A DNA stretch of 64,000 nt, taken from Antedon mediterranea. Its lineage: Eukaryota; Echinodermata; Crinoidea; Comatulida; Antedonidae. The stretch covers positions 26,594,070-26,658,069 of the forward strand of contig NC_092671.1 in NCBI RefSeq assembly GCF_964355755.1, read 5' to 3'. The notes below the pieces were generated by a model that had not been told where the DNA came from, searched no databases, and saw nothing but the letters and a program-made list of their open reading frames with translations. The position numbers were made by a program, and so were the translations under genes. Shown piece by piece: positions 35,601-48,267 of the stretch; the stretch's first letter is position 1, and each line of letters starts with the position of its first letter.

Positions 35601-38600
35601 ATATAAAACTGCAAATATACAGCTTCTATTATTAGCTAGCTTCAGTGCAATTAATATTGCAGACCAGTGCTGTATATCCACATACGATATTCGTACAGTA
35701 TCGATTGAACATCTATTTTTATTAACACAAAAATCTATTTTTAGTAGCACAAACATCTATTTTTATTACCACAAACATCTATTTTTAGCAGCACAAACAT
35801 CTATTTTTAGTAACACAAACATATATATTTTTAGTAACTAAAACATCTATTTTTAGATTCCCAATGGTGCGGTTGTCTGGGATGCAGCAGCAGGTTCTGC
35901 CCACACTCTGTTACTGGCTGATGGAAGTGCTAACCAGCCTGATATCTACTATTTAGGCAAGCAGCCAAGGTACACTACAAAGAAGCCATTATTAGATTAC
36001 TGTGAACATTAAGGTGCATGTTCAGACTTCTGCTTTCTTGAATGAAATGCAGGTTTCAGTCCCTGGTCGGTATTATGGAGCTCGACACCACTTACTGATG
36101 CACTGAGATAATAATTATATAATGCTGTCTAAGCTTGTTATTTCTAGGTGTACAATACAGTACACTTTTATTGGCTGAATTTAGATTTCTAGGTATAAGC
36201 TTGGTTCCCACTAAAGACGCAGCGCAAAGATGTAGACACAGTAAAAGTTACTTTACCAATGACAAGCGACAGTTCAAATAATCCATGGCTTGTGATTGGT
36301 CAAATCACTTGCGTTGTATTACTTTGTGTTGCGTCTCTACTGGGAACAAACTATGGGTTAAAGATTTTCTTTGATTATTCTGCCTATAAACAAGGCTTTG
36401 GTGTTGCTTATTTCATAATTTATAACATGTACAGTAATAATGAATAGGAAGTAATACGCTATAACAATAATAACAGAGGATCCTTTGTATTGAAATTGAA
36501 TTACATTTGCATACAATTTAATACTTTTTTCTTCTTTATTTTACTTTATTTGTGGAAAATAGTTTAGCAGAACTAAAAGAAGCCAAGGCCCAATTAAGTG
36601 ACAAAGACACAGGTAAAGATGCTGCAAGGGAAGGCAGCGCAAAAAGTCGAAAGCAAGCCACGTCGAGCATCACCAAGGGGCCTACGGTCAAATATGCAGC
36701 CAGAGCAAAACAACCAGAAAGAATGGCATTTATCAGGAAAGAGGTATTACAAATATACTTTTGATTTCATTTGCATTTATTATTGATCTAATAACAGAAC
36801 AAACCATTGAATCATGACTTGCATTTGGAGTCAGTTTTAACTTGTATTTGTTTCTAATACTGATATGTCATTACAGTGTGGTTGGGCATTAGGTGTTGCA
36901 GCAGGTAGCGATTCCTGTGCTTGTGTATCTGATCGTAACACAAACGGTTTGGTGGCAGGCTTGTGTGAGTTTGCGTCGATGGAGCGTAGTCTATTCTCAC
37001 AGCTGAGCACTCTCAAGTCAGTCGTTATCAGATCTTTACAAACAACAGGTCAGTGTACTTTACAACATTACTTTCTTCTTTTGATGCTATGACATATTTT
37101 TGTTATACTTTTTGCATTATTTGCCCAATACAGTAAAACCAGAAAATAAATTTTGATAGTAATTGAAATTTGCAAAAGTGTCATGATGTTCAGTATTGGT
37201 TATGCAAAATACAGTATAGAGTACTACAAGCACTTTACAGTACATGTGTGTCTATAGAGTACTACAAGCACTTTACAGTACATGTGTGTCTATAGAGTAC
37301 TACAAGCACTTTACAGTACATGTGTGTCTATAGAGTACTACAAGCACTTTACAGTACATGTGTGTCTATAGAGTACTACAAGCACTTTACAGTACATGTG
37401 TGTCTATAGAGTACTACAAGCACTTTACAGTACATGTGTGTCTATAGAGTACTACAAGCACTTTACAGTACATGTGTGTCTATAGAGTACTACAAGCACT
37501 TTACAGTACATGTGTGTCTATAGAGTACTACAAGCACTTTACAGTACATGTGTGTCTATAGAGTACTACAAGCACTTTACAGTACATGTGTGTCTATAGA
37601 GTACTACAAGCACTTTACAGTACATGTGTGTCTATAGAGTACTACAAGCACTTTACAGTACATGTGTGTCTACTGCTTAAGCCTGGTTTCCATAAAATCG
37701 CTACACGACAGATCGTAGCGATTCTATGGAAACGCTAGAATTTATCGGGGATCTAGTACGCGAGCGCTAAATATTCTTTGGTACGCGTATACGATTCATC
37801 GCCGACAAAATCGGCAAAGTTGAACATGGTTGAACTTTGCCGATATGACTGCGATGAATCGGGGAGCCTTCCCGATTGCGTCGGCGACATCTGCGTGTGT
37901 AGCAATTTTAATGGAAACGCTGTAGCGATTTAATGGAAACCAGGCTTTATAAAGCGATAGCTATTTTGTTTGCTTTATCACATTCAGTTAACAAAAGGAT
38001 AAGATTCAAGATTATTTGTTCATCCATAAAATACTGTACTGTACAATGATGCCTGGGAATTGGGTCAAACAAATGCAAGCACCTTGCAGTACACGTACAC
38101 GTGCACCTACTACTGATAAAGCTGTCAATCTTGTTACATTGCTGTATTTAATTGTACTTTATTTTTCAAATTCATGAAAGTTGATGTCGCGAAAATGGCC
38201 GTATAACCAATTCGTGAAGGTTTCATGTCGCAAAAGTTTCTGGTTTTACAGTATTACTTTATTTTACTATAAGCTACTCTCTCTACTGTTTGTTTCCTCT
38301 TTTTATGACCTTAATAATCTTGATTTGTTTATATTATTTTGTCATTTTAAAAACAGAAATATCCAAAAGTCTGCTTGGCAGTATCTACGAACAGCCCTAC
38401 CAAGATTTTCTTGATACCTTTAATGGCATCTCTAACATCGTATATCAGACATCCATACAATTGACATCAGTCCTCCAGCAACGACTTGATTTGGCAGAGT
38501 TATTGCTATTGAAGAACAGAGTTGAATATATTGAGATCTTCAGAAAATACTCCAAAGCTCTTAGTCAACTTATTAACATTGCAGGCTTTTCTCACTTGGG

Positions 38601-41600
38601 CAAGCTAGCAAGGTACAGTTATTGTGTAAAGCCAGATTTGGAGCTTTCAATTTGTTGACAACCTTTGACCTAGGACTTCCATGTAAATTATGCATTACAT
38701 CATTTGTCAAAATTCATTGTCCGCTAATTTTTTTTACCTGTATCCCAAATGAAAATTGAAATGCGAATAATATACTATCCATGAAAAAAATTTAAGGTTG
38801 TCATCTGAACCAAAATTGGTCCAAAACAAACAGTACCTCCCGACGTCATAGGTCCTAGGTCGTAATCAAAGTCTCAATAAACATGGGCAGTGTCACTATC
38901 TAATCACCAGAGCCATAAATAAAGCTATGTCTACCTATCAAACTTTATGACAAAAATGTGATGTGCTCATATATGGACACGATGATGTCATAACACTATC
39001 TTTGGGCACATCACACTTTTTTTGTCAAACTAGTTTGATGGTGTAGACAGCTGAGCTTTAAAAGAGTTAAAATATTTCCCACATAGATCCAAATTTTGTA
39101 TCAAGCATGTGGTCTCTGTCGGCATTTGACAAATACAGTAAGTCTTTTAGTGTTGTAGAGCACATATTGTCTATGATGTATATGAGTGCATTAGTATCCA
39201 ATGTACCATTTATGTTTGCTGAAATAACATTTATATTTTTTGCAGTGAGGCTTTGAGCAAACATGAGGCCTTATTGTCAGACATGGCAAATGGAGATGTG
39301 AAAGTTGACAACTGTGGTAGTATACTGAGAACTCTGTTTAAGCGACCAGTTGATAGGATCTTAGTTTATAGTGATGTTTTGCATAGGCTTAGCCAGTTGT
39401 ACTCACCGGTAAGCAAAGAAGTAATAAAAGCATTAAAGCTCCAAATGTCAAATAGTTATGGATAGACCATATAAACCCAATGTTGGTATAGTTTTTAGGT
39501 CAACTCTACAACAATAAATTCTTTTTCAAAATGCATTTTAAAGAGTGGAAACTGGTTTTAACCTCTGCAACCTAAAGAAAATTCTGGATTGAGAGAGAGT
39601 ATCCCGCACTCAAGCTTCTTTTGACTTCTGTAATAAAGTTAGTTCCACTTTAGTACCTGATTCTGCTCAAATCAGATACGATAATTTTAACCTTTGATCT
39701 GAATGACAAATTTTGCGCTGTGATTGTAAACTTGGTTCTTCGGTAATGACTGCTCACTTTATTTTTATTAATTATCTGATTGGTTAACTTAACCAATAAT
39801 TTTTGTTATGGCTGCGGAAACACAGCCAAAATAATAATAAATGTGTAATATATCAATCTATTATTGTGTTGTCAGGAATCTCAAGAATGTTCATTGCTAA
39901 GGGATACAACTGCATTGTGGGACAACCTATCAAAGGAAGTAAAGAAGCAACAAGATATAGCTGAAGAGACTAGAGCATTCTGGGAATCTTGTCCAGCTAA
40001 ACTACAGGTAAAGATTGTTATCGTAGAGATACAGGATTCTATTACGATTTTGTATACAAGGAACGTCCACTGGTGTGTCTGATTCGGCAATGTGCTGCTA
40101 CCATATTATGTAGCCCTGTCCATCGGTGAATCATATTATTAGTTGTGATTTCATTGAACTTTAACTTGTACTTGTATTGATACAAGCATTAGTATGATCT
40201 ATAATTCTTTTTCTATGAAAATAACATTTGAACAGGAAAATATTAAAAGTGCCGACCGGAGGGTTATCCGAGACAGTAGACAGCAGTTGCTACAGCTGGT
40301 GAATGGAAGCAGGCTATCTGTTCATTGGTTCCTACTATTTAGCGATGTATTTGTACATGTCCAGGTAATTTTATAAATGTATTTTATTCATATTTATCAC
40401 TTTTTGTTATATTGCCACAACATGTTAATACACATCTTTTTAGAGAGATTGCATTTTAAAATTTAATGATTTCAAATTATTATGGTTTTTTTGTACTTTA
40501 TAAAAATAGTTGTAGGTTCAAATCCTTTAGTAGTCTGCCTGTTTTTTCGTTTACTTTTAGAACTTTCTTGTAAGAATTGGTAAAGCAAAGGTAACATTTG
40601 AGTTAACTAACCATTAGACCACTTTTATTAACAAAATTAATAGTTTTGTTTTCTCATCATTATGATTTTTACCTCTTTTTTTTTTGCTGTCATCAAATTT
40701 TTAAAAATGTATTCCATGGAATCTAAAAATAATTATTTTGTCGTGATTCTGTAAACTTCATTTCAACATTGCACCTGTTATGCCGTAAATTACTATTAAT
40801 TTTTTCCCTAAGACCTTGTTCACACTAGCAGATCTCGGAGGTTACTTTTAGTATGATCTCAATCCTATTTGACCAATCCAGATAGTGTAAGTTATCAAGA
40901 ATGGAAATGGTAGCCATTTGACCCTGTTTTCTATAAAAGTCAATTAACCCCTAGTATTCATTTGTTTTATCAGTGTTACAGCTCCAGATAGTATATTCAT
41001 TTTTTTTTCGTGTGAGAATTCCGGATATGACCTCAGGGATTGTGTATTTTGGATCAAGAATGAACTGTATGGATACAGACCATTTACTTTTAGACATGCT
41101 AACTATTAGATTGCATGTGTGACTAAGCTTAAATAATTCTATATCTACTACCACTCATGGGTAACAATTGCTTCAAGCTATTTGGGTACATTACACAAAC
41201 AACAATTTTTATGGCTAAAACATTTTTAGATTCCCATTTTTTATTTTCCTTTGCTAATGTCTTTTTTTATTTTACATTTTACACTTCATTTTTTACAAGC
41301 TCATTTTACTGTACAATATTGAAATTGGAACCAGTTCTGTAAAACATCTAAAAATCAAATGAATATTCTGTGTTATTGTTTGTAATATCCAAAATATACC
41401 ATAGAACTCGGTTCAGGCTGCTCTTCCAGGTCAAAGCAATTAGCACTTTAGCCTTAGATATTTCATACCATCCAGTATACAATATTTGCAATATCTACAC
41501 CTTTTACAGCTCAGTTTTTTCAGATTTTTATTTTTATACTTATTTAATTAGCGCACATATTCAAACCATATCACCCGTTTGTGACATCAGAAATTATTTA

Positions 41601-44600
41601 TTTTAAAGAAAGGGTTTTATACAGCATACAGTAAATCAGATAAATGTTATTGTTATAATAAAACTGGAATTAAGATTGTGCTTTTGCCATCCAAACATGA
41701 CCTACTTGTTTCTGAACAGGGTCAACTAGAAAAATGTGCTTGCTTGTTAATCTGTAGTAATAAGTACTTTTAGATTTTTTCTTGCTGCTACCTATGATAT
41801 GCGCATGTGCTAGGCGACTCGCCAAATTGAGCACATGTTCAGTGGTATTTTGGCATTCGCTCTCTGACATGAGTACATAGGTCATAACAATGCAAACGTT
41901 TACCAAAATCATGGTGGAGAATGATCTCGCAATGATTTTCTGAGAATGTAGTAAAGTGAATATCAGCCTTCGTTCAGAAAATTAAGGATCTAGGCCTAAT
42001 ATCCCAAGGTCATTACGTCATATGTCACTGGCACGTTAACGTAAATGTCCAACTAAATCTAAATATATCTGTTGACGAGTAACAGTCGACTATGATCCAT
42101 GTGAACGTGAACTTTGTTTACTTTCACTCATGTCTAAAAGTCCTTAGTGTTGCATGTTTGTCAAAATATTTATATGTGGTTAAAAAATGATTACTTATGA
42201 ACAATATTTGTTTTTATTTTATCGACACAAAAGACTGACAAAAAGCTTCCCCTGAATCCAAACGAGGATACTGATGAGGTATCAATACATTTATTGTCTG
42301 TCTGCTTGCATCATTTCTCCCCTGTTATAGTCATTGACTCTATGTTGTACCATTTATTATTATTCCACATGTTTGTTGTATTAAAAAACTTTCATATTTA
42401 ACTTGGTTCCATGCTATTTTGTGAAGATCAGAGCGCTCTTAAGTGATTTATTGTTAGAAATTTTCTAGCAACACAACACAAAGAGATAAATGCACCGCCA
42501 GTAATTTTACCAATCACGACGCGATAGATCATCTAAACAGTCACTTGTGATTGGTCAACTCACTTGCATTGCTTCCAAGTTGGAACCAAGCTTTATAAGT
42601 AGATTTAATGTCTCTTTTATAGATACTGCTACTGTATTTGTTGAACAATAATTCTTTTAACAATTATTGTTTTACGATTTTATTTTAATTCAATTATACA
42701 TCCAACAGTGAGGTGCCAATTACAGGATGTCATAGATAAACATTTAAATATAAAATGCATAAAACAATAATATTCAAAAAGATAAAAATGCTTTCATACA
42801 TAATTGCAGAATATAATATAAATTAAAAAATGTATACACATTAAGATTTCTTAATTTTCTAATCTTCTATATTATGTAAAACCAGGGAATACAGTAGCTC
42901 CTCATAACTCTTCATTCAACAAATTATCTTAGTTTCAAACAACTGCTAATTATCAATTAAGTTAATTCAAAACATTAAACCATGGTTATATACAAATATA
43001 AATCCTCTATAAACTACATGCTTGTTATTGAGTCATTGTGCTTATTATTTAAACCATCTTTTATTGCCTGATTTTTAATGAACTATATTATTGTGTGTAT
43101 TTTAGTATAGCTTTTAAATAGAGGTATGATTCCAATTAAGGACAGTTCTGGTCTTTAATTAGATGATCACTATTAAAGCACTAATATTCATCCAGGCTAT
43201 ACACTGTCTGTAGAGGAATTATTACATGTATTGAACTTTAATTGGAAGCAGACCTTATTCACATTGGTAGTTATAGGGAGCCTATCGATTTGCAATGATG
43301 GGACTACCTAATACCTACACATTTTAGGGCATTGTCTGAACCCAGAAATCACCACTGTAGAGTCAAGAAGCATTTTCCAGCTTCCTCGCATGCTGTCAAA
43401 ATTAATTGTTGGTTGTTGGTCATTGCAAATCGAAAGCTTTCTTATAGTCCTTGTTCCACCATATTAACACTGGCACACTTGGCATGTCTGTATTTATTTC
43501 ACCAAACCGCACATATGTATTTCAAAGATTATATTTCTTGTGTTATGTATATTGATTTAATTGTGCGATGTAGTATAATATTGTATTATAATGATAAAAT
43601 TGTAATGTATAAAAATGAAATTTTATATTTTATATCAATGCAATACTGGTGGTGTGATGTGACTCATGAACTTCATTGCTCATAAAAAGGAAAAATATGT
43701 TTTACCAATTTTTCACCCTCCCAGGGACTACATCTACATTAGAAATATGTGTTCAGTTTACAATTATAATGGGAAAGGTTGCTGTTCATTTTTAAATAAT
43801 AAACATATTGGTTGCACCATACAGATATTGTACTTTGATATTTTTCTATTTAATTTAATAGAATTTAAAATGCACTTTCAAAACTTTTTTATTTGTATTG
43901 CTATATTTTACTATTCATTTTTTTGTTTCAATTATGTATGTATTAAATAGATAACATGTTTATTTTGTAGAGTGTATCTCATTATATCTACCCACTGAAT
44001 TTGGTTTGGGCAGAGCCGGTCCAAGATTCTCAACAGCACAAGTAAGCAAACATTTTTGTTAAACTATAAATTAATTAATATATTAATTATTGCTAGGATC
44101 TTAAATCTGTCTAGCTGATGAATGTTGTGTATAACCAGTTAAAAATGTGTACTGTGAAAGCTACAATTGTACTGGACTTATTTTAGTAAGGAAAAGGAGG
44201 AGGGAAATCTTACTGCTAACCACACAGGGATTTTCTTGGCTTGGTGAGTTTACCCAGCTCAAAGTAGGACTGAACCATGAAAAGCATGTATGTGACTAGG
44301 ATAGTTTTACCAAACGATTGTAATTTTTTGACTTCCCATACGTTTTACAGGAGAAATACATTATATTTAGTGCCAGAGGTCAATAAATTCTTTCCTACTA
44401 AAAAAATTAATTTTGTAAACTATTGAGAAAACATGAGTGGGCAAGCTTAATTGTGTCCATTTAAATATTATGGATTTAAAATATATATGTTTAGAGTACT
44501 TAACCTTTACTCTACTGTATTTTAAAGGAACACAATTCGTCTAACAATGGTAGAAGAAACGCTGCTTTTGTCGACGTCAACACCTGAAGAAAAGTCAGAG

Positions 44601-47600
44601 TGGCTATGGTGTATTAATCACGCCATTGACACAGTCCTCAATAACAGACTCTCTCTAGACAAACCTGACAGTGCCGCGCCCCCATCACCATTCATGAGCA
44701 ACGGACAGCGTGTCCCTCCAAAGCTTCACAGAAATGGCTCTTATAAGTTTATCTCGCATCCTAAATTCAAAGATGCTACATATGATGGCGCATGGTGCCT
44801 TGGGAAACCTCATGGAAGGTAAAGTTTTTAAATTGAGTACATTTATTCATCAAATGGACACTACAGATTGATGTAAATTAGATGGTCCATCTAGGTCGTG
44901 CCCACAGATGGTTCTCGAATACACATAAATTCAGCGTAAAAAAACTGGCGATTTCAAATGTACGTACCACAGGACTATAAAATACATGTTTACAGAAACG
45001 AATAAATAGACATGGTGATTTGTATGTAGTCAACTAAAATTAACACCCTGGGAATTACTTCCGAAAAAGAATCTATCACAAAATGAGTTCAACTTTTTGT
45101 GTCAAATTTAAACAAACCCAATTTGTGTTCTGTGAAGGATGGGGAAGAGGATGGGTGCAAAGAGGAACAATTTGTTTAATATTATATTCTTTTATCCTCT
45201 CAGTAACGAAATGTTTGTTTTCATGTTTTATAAATAATATACCAGTAAATAATTTGTTGGAACTGTCACGGTCATAGACGACTTGCAATAGTCGACTGTA
45301 ACTAACAGTTTGCTAATATTTTAAATCGAATAGTAAAGGTCATGTAACGATACACCACTACGATGTTTATATTTTTTGTAATTATTAAGTAATATACACG
45401 TTGATGAGAAGCAACTGTCAGTAACGAAATATTTGTTTTCATTATTGTTTTATAAATAATATACCACTAAACACTGTAAAACGTAATTTGTTGAAACTGT
45501 CACTATCATAGTCGATTGAAATAGTAAAGTACATGTAACAATATACCACTACAACGTTTAAATTGTTTTGTAATTGTTAATACAAACGTTGAGAAGCAAC
45601 TGTCAGTAATTGTGATGCTGTATTCGAGCTGTTTATTACCAATTTTTAGCTATTAAAAACAATTATCAAAGGAGGAGGAGATAGGAAAATGCAAAGCATC
45701 TTCGTATTATTGTGTGCTGGTATTTTTCAGCATCGACATCCGTTAGGGGTGTTTTTCGATCATGGTATGTATACGCTGTGTTGAACCTCAATTCGCTTTA
45801 ATCGTCAATAACTAATTATCTAACTCAACTTAATTAGTAAACAGGTTACAATAGGTGGTTTAAGTTAATGTTGAATGTGTGAACCAACTTTATATACCAT
45901 TAAGTACAAATTCTAGAAGTAATGCGCGATTTACTGAATTTTGCACTTGCGCAAATTTATACATAGATAACAGAACTTCTTTTTTTTTTTAGAGGTAAAC
46001 TTACCTGGCCTGATGGAAAGTTTTATCATGGTAACTTTGTACATGGTGTCCAGCACGGGTAAGATTATTTTTTATAGTACATAATATATATATACAAGAT
46101 AAAGTGAATTAATTGACCCTAAATGCTCACTACATGTACATGAAAATGAACTCGATACAAAGTAGTCACCTTTTCCAGTTTGAGGACTGTTCCATTATTT
46201 TGATAGGGTTGTTAAAGATTTTATTATTTTGATAAAGTATTCTCTCCAGAGAAAGAGAGCTATTGTTGGTTGATATTCAGGGAGATGGCACTCATAGGTT
46301 ACAAACATAACTGTTTGGTTTTTGACGATTACATATTATTGAGTATCATTTTACTTCTTTTGTTTATTATAGGTATGGTATCAGCAGTATTCCTAGTATT
46401 GATGGAAAGGGTTACAATGAAAAATATGAAGGCCAATGGTTAGAAGGCAAAAAAGAAGTCTTTGGTAGTCTTAGGTAATTATTATTATTAATAGTGCTAG
46501 AACTGTCACCATAATAATATACATTGTTATATTTAAAAATGTATTATAACTACTAAACTATAACTGTACTACCAAGCCATTGCTAACTAGTCTTGTAGGT
46601 TCATGATTACAAAAATACATTCTGAAGATTCTCTATAAACTTACCCAACCTTATAATTCCCACCATCTCACTCCTATTTATTAAAAATACTGTCAAGATT
46701 TGTATGAAACATGCCAAGCAATGAAATAGTCACCATGCAGGGAGGATCCGGAATTTTGAAATAGGGTAGGGTAGGGTCCAGACACTAAGTATTTGAGCCA
46801 CATGCTTTCTATGGTGCAGCCGGTGGTGAAATGAATTTAGGTAAATGACACCATAGATGGTCGGAAATAAAAATGGCACCTCCCACTAGTTTAGTTGGCC
46901 CGGAAATACTCATATGTATCGAACCTAAATTCGTGCCTGCCATTGTGATATGATTCAGTATGTTATCATCTGCAGGGCAGATTATGTTTGTTATGTTTAT
47001 TTGATAGGACGATTGTGGGTCACATGGTGTGCAATAGTATACAAATAATTAATGTTTATGAGTGCAATGGTACAAATAATGGCACGAGGTGAATGATGAA
47101 AGGTTATATCAACGAGGCAAAGCCGAGTTGATATAACCTTTCATCATTCACCAAGTGCCATTATTTGTACCATTACACGAATACAAAACATTCATTATTT
47201 GTTTTATATAACATCTAAATAACAAACAAAAATGTTTCAAAAAGTACTATTTAACGATCGTTGAATAGTGCGTACTATTGCACGCCATGTGACCCACATT
47301 CGTCCAATCAAATGACAGGAATTTATATAGGTGTTATATAATACCAACTATTAAACGATCGTTTAATAGTACTTTTTTTTAAACGAAATTTATAGCCATG
47401 CTGAGCCTAGCTGTGCTGGGCCAGACGAATATATATCGCACGGATGAACTGAAAAAGAAGGAAAAACCAGCCTTGCTGGGCACAGCCGGGCCGGGCCGGA
47501 CCAGGCCGAGACTAACCTAGCTGCTAGTCTGGTAGGGTCGGGCCTAACCTAGCCTAGCCTAAGGCCGAGTTTAGCCTAATATAAATAAAATAAAAATAAA

Positions 47601-48073
47601 AAACAGAAATGAACCAGAAAAGGCCAAGGATGCAGCGTGTATGAAGCAAAATCTCCCCTTCTAGTATGGTTAATATGTCACAAGTCACACACAAGTCACA
47701 AATCAGTTTATTTTGATCCATAAATAAAACTAAAAAATACAAAGCAAAAAATATACAAAAGGACCAGGGAGACTTCCATTAAGGCCAAAAGCCGCATGCA
47801 TGGAAGCCACCCGAACATTTTAAATAATATATAAGTCTGTATATGGTTAAGATCAGATTTACCGTCATCATAAACAACGTTTATTATACTGCAAGTAATG
47901 TTTCGAGGCATCTGTGTGATATGCTCGACGCCACCACCCACTGTGCGGACAAGCCGTAATCCCTCAGATGGTAGCATCGCATCACTGGCTTCTCAACCAA
48001 GTGCATGAACCAACGGTCTAAATCTGCGGTTACTCTCATACTGAGCAGGATTACTGTAGCCACGACCTTTCAT

Positions 48074-48128
<55 letters not shown>

Positions 48129-48231
48129 ATTAGTTGGTGAACAATCCAACATTTGGCAAATTCTGCTTGGCAATGATAGGAAGAGCCGACATCAAAGAAT
48201 TAAAAAGCGATGTCGCTATGAACGCTTGGCT

Positions 48232-48267
<36 letters not shown>

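Larger units (their letters stand above)
26622..35969 (+). other. ALS2 exons for the RCC1-like domain
   Basis: Exons 26622-28127, 29387-29483, 34653-34724 and 35857-35969 encode RCC1-type blades: [31 protein letters not shown], then after a long insertion [12 protein letters not shown] and [12 protein letters not shown]. Between blades lies a CPKCNQEM zinc-binding-like pair and a ~200-residue acidic, serine-rich linker. Human alsin has the same split propeller with a long insert and a CNQCSQLL-like cysteine pair. The large first exon (1,506 bp) suggests loss of ancestral introns in this part. Confidence 0.9.
36563..44600 (+). other. ALS2 exons for linker, DH and PH domains
   Basis: Exon 36563-36743 encodes a lysine-rich linker. 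Exon 36877-37048 finishes the second propeller and starts the DH helices ([19 protein letters not shown]). Exons 38357-38612, 39246-39408 and 39876-40007 continue the DH domain, including [20 protein letters not shown], the conserved basic-proline motif that precedes the last DH helix. Exons 40236-40364, 43971-44041 and the first part of 44528-44818 encode the PH domain ([43 protein letters not shown]). The order and motifs match human alsin. Confidence 0.88.

Noticed and set aside
43332-43950. Two plus-strand open frames of 94-117 codons
   Set aside because: They overlap in an ALS2 intron, are low-complexity and AT-rich, and show no domain or coding bias.
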